Part shown: positions 44,735 to 56,803 of the stretch, piece by piece
Numbering within the stretch: position 1 is the first letter of the stretch
Layout: every line of letters begins with the position of its first letter
Source of the DNA: Zanthoxylum bungeanum
Taxonomy: Eukaryota > Streptophyta > Magnoliopsida > Sapindales > Rutaceae
Direction: 5' to 3'
DNA length: 64,000 bases
NCBI GenBank assembly: GCA_019454045.1
Contig: SKCR01051198.1
Coordinates: 1 to 64,000 of the forward strand
The notes under the pieces: model-generated
Seen by the model: only the letters and a program-made list of their open reading frames with translations
Database searches by the model: none
Told to the model about the DNA's origin: nothing
Made by a program: the position numbers and the translations under genes

Positions 44735-47328
44735 TTTGGGACACAAAAACTAGGCAACGCATGCTGTTCCAAGCTCGCGGCCCGGTTGGGAGTACGGAGT
44801 AGCCCGCGGGGGACTAAACTTGAGAATAATGGAGTCGTCACCCGGTGTGAACCGGGACAAAGATTTAAGGCTGCACTCACCCCTCGCAAGGGAAGACCTC
44901 AAACCATTGGGTTCGGAATGGTCCCTTACTTATGCCACTTGTAATGATATGATTTGTGCAATAATTTAATCGAATCTAACAACATACATTCCCAAGGGTA
45001 TTCTATTTCAAATGCATAAATCAAAAGTTCATCCAAGTTCACATGGAACACATCTTCATATTTGCATACAACCTATTTGCATACAATCTATGTCCAAATT
45101 TGCATACAACATATTTGCATATAATCTATGTCTGAATTCATGCATAAAGATAAATGGACATACGAAAAACATACAATATCACATTGGTATGGACAGAAGC
45201 GCAAACAAATAACATTCATACAAGCATGCATATTAAGGAAAGACAATTAAGCGCATAATGGAAATAGATAACTAAAGAGGTAATATAAATGCATAAGGTA
45301 AAAAGAGACAATTATATGTTAAAATAGATATGTCGTGATGTGATGCAGAAAAGATATCTAGAATTGACACGAACACATGCGTGGGCCTTTTTCCAAGTGG
45401 TACATGGAATTGTATCCCGAGTACAGATCATACTATTGTCCATTCAGAATCGGCTATGAAATTTATGTCCGGGTTTCCATCCTATATACCACGAGAGGCG
45501 ACACATTTTTCATTTTATTCAAGGGCCACAACATACATCATTTTACAATTCATGCATTTTCTATTTATTCAAGGGCCACAACATGCTTCACTCCACAATA
45601 ATCATGCAAACGAAACTCAATAAATAACAAAAATACAACTGAAAAACGGATGTGAAAGAATACCCTCAGGTCTAACCTTTTTCGTCGACTCTCGGACCCG
45701 CGTTTCACGGTGATCGGAATGGTGAAAGCTCCGCAACATTTCTGGTTCACTGGTTTTTCGTTTTACCCCCTGTTTCGCTGCTCAAGCTACTGTTTTTGCT
45801 CCATTTCGCTGTTGTTTTACTGCTGATTTTCGGTCACTGTGTTTGGTAATTTAGGCTACTGTTTTGGGTGTTTTAGGGGGGCTGTTTGTGGTGGTTAATT
45901 AAGGGATAATGGGCTGCTGTTTTTTGAAGGGTTTAGGAAGCAGTTTTTTCATTGTTTTGGGGTTGATTTAGGGTGTTTTCTGGACTGTTTTCAGGATCAA
46001 ATTTGCGGCAATCCTGGGCAGTAAATGGGGACAGTTTCAGGTTTATTTGGGTGGCAGTGTGAGGGAATATGAGGCTGATTTGTGCATGACTTTAAGAGGA
46101 TTTTGTGACTGTTTCAGGGCAGATGGCGTGATGGGCAAAGGCGTTAGGGGCAGTTACTTACGTGAAGGGCTGAGTGCGTGGCTATTATTAGTGGAGCTGC
46201 TATGTGTTAAAGTGCGTGAAAGGCAGTTTTAGTTGTGAAGTGAGGGTTTAACGTGAAGAAGGCTTGGAGCGAGGGCTGTTACGTGTGTTATGTGAGTTGA
46301 AGGTAGTGTGCATGTGGCTTATGTACGTGATTTGGCGTGAAGTGCTATGTGTGAGAGTCGGTGGTCTGTGGTGTGAGGCTAATTTTGTGGGTGAAGGGGC
46401 TGACGCTGAGGGGTGATTTTATGCGTGGCTTTAGGGTTTCTTAGAGAGAGGCCTGACTTGAGTGGTTTATGGGTGTTGTTGTGAGGCTTTTAGAGGATGA
46501 TGGTGTGAATGTTTCCTTTGTGGCAGCTGTGGCTTGCGTATTTGAGCTGGTGAGTGGAGGCTATGGCTTGAAGTAGTTAGGGGGCAGTGTGAGTGTGCTA
46601 TTGTGAAGGGCGTGAGGGCTGATGAAGGGTGAGGCGAGAGAGATTTTTCAAGGGTTTTTTTGTGATTTGTTTGGCCGAGAGAGAGTTAGGGTGAGGGCAG
46701 TGTGTGATTATGGTTTATGGTTTATTGTTTTCTTGTTTGTGCCGTGTATCTCTTTTTCTTCTTAGGGTTTAGTTTGTGTTCTATTTTATAGTTGTTGATT
46801 AGGGTTTGCATGGATTTTTAAACAAGGAAAGAAATCAATTAAAAAATGATATATTTAATTTATTTATAAAGGGAAAGAATAATTATATTTTTGGTGGGGA
46901 ATTATTTAAATTAGGTGAGTTATTTATTTAATTAGGAAGTGATATATTTAAATTAGGTGAGTGATTTATTTAATTTAGGAATTTAATGTAATTAGATTCT
47001 AATTTAATTTAATTTCAATTTAATTGGTTTTTTAATTTAAATTTGTGACATGTTTTAATTATTTCTTGGATTGGGCTTGGATGAGATGGTCTTGGTGTAT
47101 GTCTTAGTGATGTGTGGGCTAGGTGTGTGCCTTGCGAGGGTTTTTAGGCTACAGATGCTTTAAAACGGAGGTCCAACGAGTGAGCCTGGAGCTAAACAAA
47201 CGAATAAAATTTAACGAAATACCGATTCCCTTCCGACAACCGTTTCCCGCAACTTCCTCGACTAAAAAGGTAGTGTCTCCAAATGAGACTCATCATAGGG
47301 ACTCACATGCAAAAATGCAGTGCCTACA
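44735..47328 (-). repeat. 5' LTR of element F
   Basis: 2594 bp direct repeat of 38375-40967. Its minus-strand end has TGTCCCAAA where the other copy has TGTCCCACA. TATA box at 46781-46790. It abuts the right ATTTG duplication. Confidence 0.9.
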
Positions 47329-47333
47329 ATTTG

Positions 47334-49590
47334 AGCATGATTTGATAAAATTCTTTGATTGAGTATGCTTGAATGATGCTTAATTGAAGTTGGATGTTAT
47401 CAATTTCATGAAAATTGATTTATAATAATTTTCCCCAAATTGGTGAGGCTTGGCCGAATGGTACCCTATTTTGTGGCTCTTGGTGATTTTGGATTTTAAG
47501 CCATTGGATGTGTTTGAAATGATTGGGATGTATTAATTTGTGGTTTAATTGGATTGAAATCAAAATTGATATACATAATCCCCAATTGCTGTGAGCTTAG
47601 AAGCATGAAATGGGTTTGATTTTTGATTAAAATGTGTTTGACATGTTTTGATGTTAATGAGCATAATTAATTGTACAAATTTGTGTTTTGGAAATGTTAA
47701 TTTGGGTAATTAATTATGGGATACACTTTAATTAATTAATTGTGAAATTTGGAATTTTGTAAGTTAATTAATTGGGCTTATTTTGGAATTGGGCCTTAAA
47801 AGTTGTAATTGGGCTTTAATGGGCTTGGTTGTACCAAGATGGGTTTAGGCTAAATTGGTTGGATCCAATTGGGCCCAAAACTATATCCATAAAGTACAAT
47901 TATGACTAATGAACCTTTAATATTTAATTGGGCCTAATGGGCCTAAATTGGTTTCTTGGCAAATAAGGGTGATTCCTTAAATGGGCTTTGGTATTGGGTT
48001 TGACCCATATTGACCAAAAGTCCATGCCTTAGAAATTAATTAAAAGCCCATTGGACTTTAAATTAAATTAACATTGGATGTTAATCGGGCTTTGAGACCC
48101 GTAACGATTAGATTTGGAATCTAAGTCATAAAGGTTCATGAATAAAGTGTAATATTTAATTTGGAATTAAATAAATGAGTTAGTATTAAATACAAATTAA
48201 ATTGGATTTAATGTTATAGTTTAATTTAATTCAAGAATTCGTACTTTGAGTACTTATTCGCAAAACGAGTTTGACTCGGGCAAAATCAAATCGTTGTTTA
48301 AACATTGGATGATCATTAATTATCAGATTAATTAATTGGATTAGATTGATTGATAACATGCTTGTGTGAATACGTGGTTGTGATGCATGAATAATGTATA
48401 TCAGATGGATATTAGATGGGTGGGGCAATTTTGGAAATTGTTGTAATAAATTTAGAATTTATTAATTGGACATGCGAGTCCAGCCTATTACCTCCTTACT
48501 CTTTGTATTTCTCTTCTCACATATTCCCCTCAATGTAAATGAGGTTTCTTTAGAAGTGTTATGTAATCGGGTAGAAGTAATACTTGTGCTAGCGGGAGAG
48601 AGGAAATGGAGAGATTTGTTCTAGGAACAATGTTTAAATATCCATCCACATATCATTATTATATTTATTTATATGCGCCTTATTATGTGTTTAGAATGCA
48701 TGTTTAAGGGTGTATGATGATGAGACCTTAACAAAGATAATTAATTGGTTGCCAATTACACGCGAAAAACCCTCAACATCATATTAAGCGTTTTTCCATC
48801 CATTGAGTGATTCTTACTCAAGATCCAAGACTGGCATTGGTTTGTTGGCCAAAGTCAAGACCTTTATCCGTCGAGGATGTGTTTGAATCATGAAGGCTTT
48901 GTTCCATATCGGTGTCTTGTCCAAGTTGTGATTTGTTGGCCAAAGTCAAGATCACTTCTTGTCCATCGACATTGATTACGAAGCTTTCCAAGGTCAATGG
49001 GTTCCGCTTAACTGGGATCACTAAGTTTGTTGTGCCAAAGCCAAGGCTTAGTTGATTCAGAGGAAAAAGGTTAGGCAATATATTGGATATAATGGCATTT
49101 ATAAGATATATGTTTCTGACTTGGATGTCCACCTACTAGATCTAGGAATTGGATGAGATCCAATTGATCTTAGAGATCTACCTAGTTAATTATCATACAA
49201 TTTGTTGGCCAAAGTCAAGATTGTGTGTTATTTAACGGGATCCTAGCCCACTAGGAAACAAGGTTCCCGAGTACTCAACAGAGGGTTAGAGGCTCGCCGA
49301 AAAATAGTGGGAGGCAAGTATTAAGTTTGCAATATTTGTTTAGTTACTTGTCATACGCGCTCATTTCAATTTTTCGTCAATACGTAATTAATATATTAGT
49401 TGGACTAATAATTAATCGTTGTTTTAATTAAACAGTTGGATTGTATTCAAACTATTTCAATTAATAGTTGATTTTATAATTGGATTATAGTAATCAATAT
49501 AATTGAATTTAACCTATTAAATTATAGTTGATTATATAGTTGGACTATAGTAATCATTATAATGAATAGTACCTAAAATCGTTGATTCGA
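47334..49590 (+). mobile_element. Leader of element B1
   Basis: Non-coding leader matching A (minus) and B2. It has many TGGGCC/TGGGCT blocks (about 47760-48110), three copies of TTGTTGGCCAAAGTCAAGA (about 48840, 48930 and 49200) and imperfect ~60-bp repeats with TTGATTATAT..TAGTAATCA near 49390-49600. Confidence 0.72.
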
Positions 49591-50215
49591 TAGTTGGACT
49601 ATTGGAATCAAGATAAATGAAAGATTAGTGTTTAAAACATAATTCTGGGTGAAAATGTATTTAAACGACTTTAATTTTCAAATTGGGAATAAAACTTCAG
49701 GATAGTCCTGAAAACTAAGAAGTTACTTTATTTGATAAAATAACATCTTATGCCTAACTCAGGAGTTGAGCAAATAGTAGAACATGATATTTGGAATATT
49801 CATGTAACGATAACTTTAGTGCTTAATCCAATAAGCTTGCCAAATAGACACCTTAATTTCTTAATCAGAACTAAGGATTAGATCCTTATAGTATGATATT
49901 GAAATTGAAGGATCTTCATAGATCTATCCCTAGATCTTAGAAGAACAAATTGCAATAGTAAACTCTTGGAGAGTTAATGGCTATACTCAATGAGACAAAG
50001 CCAAAGTTTGCAATAAGGCAAGAAGCGCAAGGCGCATCTTACTTCGACATCCCAGAATGCCAAGGGTTGGACAAAGGCTTCTGGAGTGTGAAAAGGGGCA
50101 AAGGCAAAGTCATTAGAATCTTCTGGGAAGATAAATGACATATCCCAAAATGTCTGCCTTAATTGTGGAAAACGGGGACACGGAAGCGAAGACGGTGCAA
50201 AGCTCCGACTTTACA
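49591..50215 (+). pseudogene. copia gag remnant, element B1
   Basis: No long open frame. The 3' end is recognisable by a zinc knuckle at 50155-50196: Cys-Leu-Asn-Cys-Gly-Lys then a His, with the last Cys changed. The text upstream (AACTCTTGGAGAGTTAATGG and GGGCAAAGGC) is shared with B2, where the same decay is seen. Confidence 0.6.
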
Positions 50216-50239
50216 TATGTTTTTCATAAACGTGTTCAC

Positions 50240-50630
50240 TGCTAGTATTAAAATTGGATTTTAGATACTAAATGTGGTACATAAATATGTACTGATGTGC
50301 AGAATCTGCTGAGTGCAGGATACTGACTTCAGATGAGATTAATCTACGAATCGGAAACGAGACGAAAGTCGTTGTTTTAACCATAGATACCCAAATTTAG
50401 GAACTACCCTTCAGGTGTGTACTTAAATTAGCAAACTGTTAAAATGTAACTAGTTTGACTAGATACATTATCTCTATATCAGGGTTTAACCCGTTGCGGG
50501 TATACCTTTATATTCTAGAACACTAAAGTGTTTCATTTTATAAAGATGATATTGAGATAAACACATTAGATGTGAATAACATTATTTATATTTTTAATAT
50601 AAATAAAATCTCAAACGTATAACATGACAA
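50240..50630 (+). pseudogene. copia protease remnant, element B1
   Basis: NWILDTKCGT then a stop and ICTDVQN: the D-T-G triad reads D-T-K. Downstream INLRIGNETKVVVLTIDTQI follows the copia protease pattern. Confidence 0.7.
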
Positions 50631-50639
50631 ATAAATAGC

Positions 50640-51420
50640 TCAAACTGAATTAATTAGTTAAGACTTAATAGTGGCATTGTTGTTTGGGACACAATTTAAC
50701 AAGACTCATATATCCACACTTTTGAAGAGTGGGTACTAGGACGGATTTGATTCTAGTCAAATAATGTCTACGAATATAGTTTATTAGGCAAAGTGCCTGA
50801 AACACTTTTTACTTGGTAAAAGTGCAAGTGCCATCGATTTGTTAGCCCTTGTTCATAGTGACGTAAGTGGGCCCATATCTAGCTAGGCTAGAGGTGGATA
50901 TGAATGTTTCGTGACCTTTACGGATGTGGCATCGCGTTATGGTTATGTGTTTCTTTTAAAACACGGATCGGAAACTTTTACAGTTTCGACACGAAGTAGA
51001 CAAACAGATCGGCTAAAGTATAAAACCGTCACGGTTAGACCATGATGAAAATAATTAAGTAATAAGTTTCTCAAATACTTGAAAGAGTATAGTATTCTTT
51101 CAATGAGGACTCCTCCCGGAACACGTCAATTTGACGGTGTGTCAGAACAGAGAAACCGAATTTTATTGGACATGATAAGGTTAATCATGAGTCGCTCTGA
51201 GCTACCATTTCCTTCAACGGATATGCATTAACAGTGCAGAACTTATTTAGAATAAGGTTCCATAAAAATCTGTTTGACAGACTACATATTAGATATGAAC
51301 ATGAAAGAAACCAGGTTTTCTCATTCCTGAAGATTTGGGTATGCTAGGCATATGTTTAGATGATACCAAACTAAAACCCAAATTGGATAAGTGCCAAGTT
51401 GTGGGCTATCCTAAGGAAAC
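50640..51420 (+). pseudogene. copia integrase remnant, element B1
   Basis: Pieces: LLALVHSDVSGPISS (first Asp), ARGGYECFVTFTDVASRYGYVFLLKHGS, YLKEYSILSMRTPPGTRQFDGVSEQRNRILLDMI (Glu kept) and MSRSELPFPS. The zinc part upstream keeps the SGY..DGFD text but its Cys pair is damaged. There are many stops. Confidence 0.75.
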
Positions 51421-51689
51421 CGAAGTATAATACTTATACAACTCACTAGAGAACAATGTAATTGTTGCTCACCATGCGGTTTTCCTAAGAGGAATACCGA
51501 TATACAGTGGTAAGTGGAGGAAAGTAAAACTCGATGAAAATCAGAGTAATACTATTCCAGGCACCGATTCCTTAATGGAACACAAATGGTTCATCGAGGG
51601 TGAAACTATACCATAATCTTTGAATACACAAGAATCACGTAAGTCGGAGAGAGTCAGAAAACAACCTGGGGTATGGGTTTCTGATCTCA

Positions 51690-52470
51690 CCTCATAAAGA
51701 TGTCAATCTTATTGAGGAATACGAACTGACTAAGTATGAGGAAGTGATACAAGGTATCGACTCCTTATTATGGCAAAGTGCCATGATATCCGAAATGGAT
51801 TCCATGTATACCATCTAAGTTTGGATACTAGTTGATGTACCGCAAGACATTGTGCCTATTGGTACTATATAAGTCTTCAAGGAAGACATACATGGAAGGC
51901 AACATACCAAAGTGCTAAGCTGGGCTTGTAGCGAAATGGTATCGTTATCAACATTGTGTCGATTACGACGAAACCTTTTACCTGTTGCCATTGTTAAATC
52001 CATTTGGATAATGCTTGCTAATGCTGAATGTTTCATTCATGAAATATGGCAGCTGAACGTCAAAATCACTTTCCTTAAATGGAAACATTTTGGAGGATGT
52101 TTACAACATCCTGAAGGTTTTGTCATACCATAACTAGCAAACAAGGTTTGCAGGTTATTCGATCCATGTATGGATTGAAGTAAGTATAACGTTCTTGGAA
52201 CTGTCGTTTTGATGTAATCATAATGGTATATGATTTAATTCAAAAACGGAAATGATTCTTGTGTATATAACAAGGTTAGTGGGAGCACACTGACAATGAC
52301 TGTCCTAAATAAATAATGATATGTCAATTCTGGAAAATGATATTCCCATAATTACAATCGGTGAAAGCTTGGCTTTCATGAAAATTCTCCGTAGAATTCT
52401 TGGGAGAAACAACCTTTATTTTAGGAATAAAGATCTGCTGGGATAGATTTAAAGTTGTTAATACTCTCCA
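51690..52470 (+). pseudogene. copia reverse transcriptase remnant, element B1
   Basis: Starts near DSLLWQSAMISEMDSMYT and LVDVPQDIVPIG. A 73-codon open piece (51912-52133) includes IVKSIWIMLANAECFIHEIW and QLNVKITFLKW, where the catalytic Asp of the MDVK motif is Asn. The YVDD box region (about 52300) is no longer readable. Confidence 0.75.
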
Positions 52471-52479
52471 AGAACTCGT

Positions 52480-52748
52480 ACAATGAAATAAATGTACGCG
52501 ACCTGGTGTCTCATATGCTTTGAAAATATGGAGTCACAATCAGGCCAATCCAAGTGATAGTCACTGGATTGATGTTAAGAATATCCGTTAGTATCTTAGA
52601 TGAACTAAGGATGCTATCTTATACTATGGAGAAGGAGAACTTGAAGTGACTGGGTTCACTGCTGTAAGTTTCCAAACCAATAAAAACGACCGTAAGTCGT
52701 AAGAACGATACTATAAAGTTTGAATAACGGAACAGTGAGCTGGAAATC
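52480..52748 (+). pseudogene. copia RNase H remnant, element B1 (cut by B2)
   Basis: Reads TRPGVSYALKIWSHNQANPS, HWIDVKNIR, GEGELEVTGFTAVSFQTNKNDRKS and ends in the NGTVSWKS block at 52748, where the B2 LTR begins. The first catalytic Asp (YxDA) is Thr-Ala here. AAATC (52744-52748) is the target duplication candidate of B2. Confidence 0.75.
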
Positions 52749-54702
52749 TGTTGGACAATTATGACCCATAGCGTCACTATTTGTACAGATCATGGTGTTG
52801 TTGTTCAAATTAACTATGTGACAAGGAGATTGCACTCTTATCAGTTGTGATTAGATCACCTAGATGTATAAATGATAGGAGGTCCTTATGATTAGTTCCT
52901 GGATTGAGATGATATGAGACAGTATCAGCCATCGAAGGATTAATCATTAAATATCCCTAGTCAGAGTATTATCGAGATTGGACATCGATAATGCGTAAGA
53001 GACTATTATTACACTTGTGCGTGTTGTGAGGGCACAATATCATAGTTCTCATATATTTGGGTATTGGATACTCATGCAAGTGTAATAGGAGGTTGTGTTT
53101 TACCGATGGTACGGAAAACAGCTTCGCTCTGGATAGACCCCTCGGAATTCCATTGGTAGTATGACTATGTGTCTATGGAAGTCCGAAATCAGGGTAGGGG
53201 TATTTGGTCTTAACCTGAGACTTGCACCGCTAATACTTGCGACAATAATTATGCTTTGGTTTTGGTCGTCCAGGGCTTTAACCGGTTCTGTGTACGCCTC
53301 TGCTGGGTATATTGAGAATCGTAGTGTATTGGGTGTGATGTCAAGACGGAAGTATCACTCCAGTCATAATGGAGATGATGTCACATAGGATACGGAACTA
53401 ATACTCTTAAGTACTGCAGTCATCGGGATGATATGACTAGGTCATGTTCATCTGATTATAGAGACTAGTTACCAGACATCCGATATGTGCTTCGTATGGG
53501 GCAGACACGATTCCAGCCCCAGGCCTAGCACGTGACATCTGATACTGGATTGCAATACAGAATACTACGTATACTACACCTGACATAGATTGTATATTCC
53601 AGTAATAATATTTCTGGGGAATTGGGTAGGCACGGTGCTTTGCTAGAAGCCAACCATGTCTTGTAAATCCGTAAGAATGTGGTACGAGGTACACACTTAA
53701 TCGGATAGTCCGATAACCGGATTTACTGACAATATATCCAGAGGTCTCTTGGGTCACTTCCCAAAGATTCACCGATGATAGTTGACTTAAACTAGAATTT
53801 ATATGGGATTAATTTAAAGAGAGAAAATTAATCTGGGATTAATTGGGGCTTTATTTAATCTGGGATTAAATGTGTTCGGAAGAGAGAGAACACGATTAAT
53901 TTGGAATTAATCGGTGAAATAAATTTAATAGTTAAATTTGATTTTTCTTTTTAATTTATTTGCATGGGCTAAAATTAATATATCGGATGTATTAATCAGA
54001 ATTAGATTTCATTACGAAATTAAAGTCGGACTTTAATACGAGCAAACAGATTAATTTAGAATTAATTCGTAAACGGCATTCGTAATATATTTACGAGGCG
54101 TCGTCATTTAATTAAATTAGATTTAATTATTAAGCGATGGAAATTTGTTTAATCTAATTAAACGAATCCGAGCCGCGGCAAACATTCGTAGAATTCATTT
54201 GAATTTTGAATTCAAATGTGGGGCCCACTTAACATGTGGTAGTTGGGAGGGTAGTTGGCATTTATGCCAAGCCACCAACTCTCCAACCACCTTGGAATGG
54301 TTTTGGTGAAACCATTTACCCAACCACCTTGTTTAGGTGAAAAGGGTAAATTGGTTTTACCAAAAGGCATCTCTCTCTCTCATTACACAACACTTGACAA
54401 AAATCAAACCGTAGTTCATCCTTGCTTGGGCGTGAACTTGTGTATCTTATCTCTTTGATTTTGTGGCAAAATCAACAAAGCTAGCACTTGTATAAGTGTT
54501 CAAGGTGATAGGGAAACCAACTCAAAGCTTGGAATCAACACAAAGGTTAGATCTTGGAGATCTTCATTCACAACTCAAAGCTTGGAATCAACACAAAGGT
54601 TGGATCTTGAAGATCTTCATTCAAAATTTTAAAAGCTCAAATCTATTTAATGTAAGTAATTCTGCAACTTATAATGAATTTATGAACATCTTTTCTTGCT
54701 TA
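52749..54702 (+). repeat. 5' LTR of element B2 (3' end lost)
   Basis: Starts TGTTGGACAATTATGACCC. It is close to the LTR of A throughout, up to TTTCTTGCTTA at 54702. The last ~20-30 bases of the LTR and the primer site are missing, because a gypsy-like LTR begins at 54703. A ~60-bp duplication (AGCTTGGAATCAACACAAAGG) lies at 54525-54620. Confidence 0.85.
53826..54218. repeat. Array of 11 short palindromes, almost all with 3-nt spacers (LTR of B2)
   Basis: Perfect arms: AATTAATC/GATTAATT (53826-53844), ATTTAATC/GATTAAAT (53853-53871), CGATTAATT/AATTAATCG (53893-53913), AAATTTAA/TTAAATTT (53921-53939), ATTAAAGT/ACTTTAAT (54019-54037), ATTAATT/AATTAAT (54050-54066), AATTAAAT/ATTTAATT (54110-54128), GTTTAAT/ATTAAAC (54147-54163), CATTTGAATT/AATTCAAATG (54196-54218). 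One at 53974-53996 has a single mismatch, and one near 54081 has a 5-nt spacer. Confidence 0.88.
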
Positions 54703-56803
54703 ATATTTACCGCCCATTTTACTTAATATTTTGTTTAGTTTCTCGGGTTTGATGAACGTTTTGATATGTTTTAGTTTATTTTGCAGATAAAATAATATTA
54801 GGACTTAATGAAATCATTTAGGACGAAATATGGGTCAAATAAGGGCAATTATTGGACTTGATATATTAATTTTGGAGATTGGAAACTTGAAAGGGCGTTT
54901 TGACGAAGTGCAGTTTTGGGAATTCCAATTTTGCGCATCTGTCGTATTTTGGGCATAACTTTTTACTCAGATATCGGATTGATCTAATTCAAGTGCCAGA
55001 TTAAATAAGACCCAAAGCTCTACAGCTTTGAAAGACAAAATAATTTCTAATTCTGAAGATTTCTTGCCCTAAATTGATGAACCATCCAGAAGTGTGTGAT
55101 GTGTAATTATTAAAGTCATTATCAATCATTTTCAAAGCAAAATATAATTAATAAATAATTAATAAAAATTATCAAATCAACACCAAACAAGATAAGCAAT
55201 TAGTGGAGCAATTATGGATTTGGTGGAGTAATTAGTGGAGAAATTAATAATGGATTTGGTGGAGAATTTGATGGATGATTTGATATAGGCAAAATTTTGC
55301 CTATAAATACCAAGCCATTTCATTTGTAAAATTCATACTTTCTTCTTTGAAATTCCTAATGAATAAATAAGAAGATTGTATCTTGTTTGTTTATTTACAG
55401 CTTCCAGTAATTAATTTCCGCTTTCGCACTTTCTTTTCTTTACTTTTCAGTTTTTACTTTCCGCAATTTACTTTTACGCACAAACCTTTTCTTTCTTTAC
55501 TTTTGCAGTTTTTATTTTTCAAGCAATAAGGAGGTAACTCCCCTTTGCTGGGGTAAAAGGTAAAGCTTTTATTATTGCTATCTAGATTAATCTCCCTTAA
55601 ATATAAAATATAAACTATTTAAAATCTGATTTAATGAGGATACCGCTATATTGGCCGGTTGGAAATTAATTATAAATTGGTTTTAACCTGACTAAGTATG
55701 GATATCGCCTGGTTGGTCGGTTGGTAATTAATTATTAATTTGACTTAATCAGGATACCGCCTATATGGCTGGTTGGTAATTATCACGCAAAGTTAATATA
55801 TTATATTAAGGGAGATATCTAAAATAGTAGTAATAAAAGTTGATTCTCTAACCCCAGCATTTTCTTTTATTGTACTTTTACTTTATTTAATTTCAGTAAT
55901 TTACTTTTTCAGCAATTTACTTTCAGTAATTTACTTTTACTTTTTTTTACTTTTACTTTTACTTTTACTTTTACTTTTTTTTACTTTTCAGCAATTTACT
56001 TTTCAGTATTTAATTTTCAGAATTTACTTTATGTCTTTTATTTTATTTAAATTTTTACTACCCGTAATTATGTGTCGTAACTAAGCCAGTTATCTAGGGT
56101 TGTGATGAAATCCAATATCACCGGTTTATAAGGGGTTAAATTATAGTTTGGGTAATATAAAGGTTTATTTATTGAGTCATAATCTTAATGCTTTTTATTA
56201 ACTGGCCGTTAATAAAATTGAACTGGTAAACTTAAAATGAACTAGACATAGGGATTTTAAGTTTAAGACCTTAGACTCAATAGCCCACGATCTTCCTTGA
56301 GGATAGATAACCCTTTAATAGATTTCCTTACATGATAGGAATATACCCGTCGGGCGAGGGTAGCCATAATTGGAACTTAAACTTAATGAATCCAGATAAT
56401 TTGGTTGACATAGACATATGGTTCAATTGGGTTAAACTGGGTATTTGTGTCTGACCATCGACAGAGGCTTACACATAATTTAGTGTTCCAGGTTAATAAA
56501 TCAATATATTACTCAACTTTAAGATAACCACTTCATCTTTAAAATGATATTGGAAGAAATCACAACCCTAGATAGTTTTTAATATTGAATTTTCTTAAAA
56601 CCTATTTTCGACAATTTTATTTACTTGTTTTTAAATTTAGAATCGTCACCATTTCAAATCAATCAAACAACCTGTTAGATACTAGTAATCATTTGACCTC
56701 ATAAAATTAATAGATTAGATATTAAGTCCTCGTGGGATCGATATTTTTATACTACTTGAACGATACATGCGCTTGCGTTACACGTGTGTGTTTACGCCGG
56801 TCA
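54703..56803 (+). mobile_element. Gypsy-like LTR with a different U3
   Basis: Plus-strand LTR related to the 514-9202 concatemer. Its first bases align to that LTR from about base 20 (the TGATGAGTGG start is missing). A shared stretch near TTAATATTTTGTTTAG, the whole second half (ACCGCC..CGGTTGG blocks, TTCCTTGAGGATAGATAACC, CCTCGTGGGATCGATATTT, GCGCTTGCG) and the end CCGGTCA match. The middle (about 54830-55420) is unrelated and has no CACGTG cluster. TATA box TATAAATA at 55302-55309. CTTTTA repeats lie near 55930-55980. No target duplication is visible, and ~200 bases of B2 are missing at the site. Confidence 0.78.

Larger units (their letters stand above)
38375..47328 (-). mobile_element. 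Element F: non-autonomous Tat-like LTR element
   Basis: 8954 bp with two 2.59-kb direct LTRs and the 5-bp target duplication ATTTG (38370-38374 and 47329-47333). It is oriented on minus, shown by three signs. A primer site TGGCGACTCCACTGGGGA follows the 47328-44735 LTR after three bases. A polypurine tract AAAGTGGGGGCGAC precedes the 40967-38375 LTR. Minus-strand TATA boxes sit in both LTRs. The 3.77-kb interior has no gag, protease, RT or integrase, only tandem repeats and leader-like text. The primer type (tRNA-Arg-like, as I recall from Ogre/Tat elements) suggests mobilisation by a Tat-lineage partner. That is inference. Confidence 0.88.
36260..52748 (+). mobile_element. Ty1/copia element B1 (split by F, cut by B2)
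   Basis: 5' LTR, PBS and leader start (38323-38374), interrupted by F (38375-47328), then leader, degenerate gag, protease, integrase, RT and part of RNase H up to 52748. There the LTR of B2, the same family, begins. Internal sequence continues cleanly across F: TSD ATTTG on both sides. It is older or more decayed than A, with stops every few dozen codons. Confidence 0.85.

Noticed and set aside
55870..56010. CTTTTA-rich tract considered as a telomere-like repeat
   Set aside because: The plant telomere unit is TTTAGGG. This is a simple T/C/A microsatellite within a gypsy-like LTR, and related A-rich text is in the concatemer.
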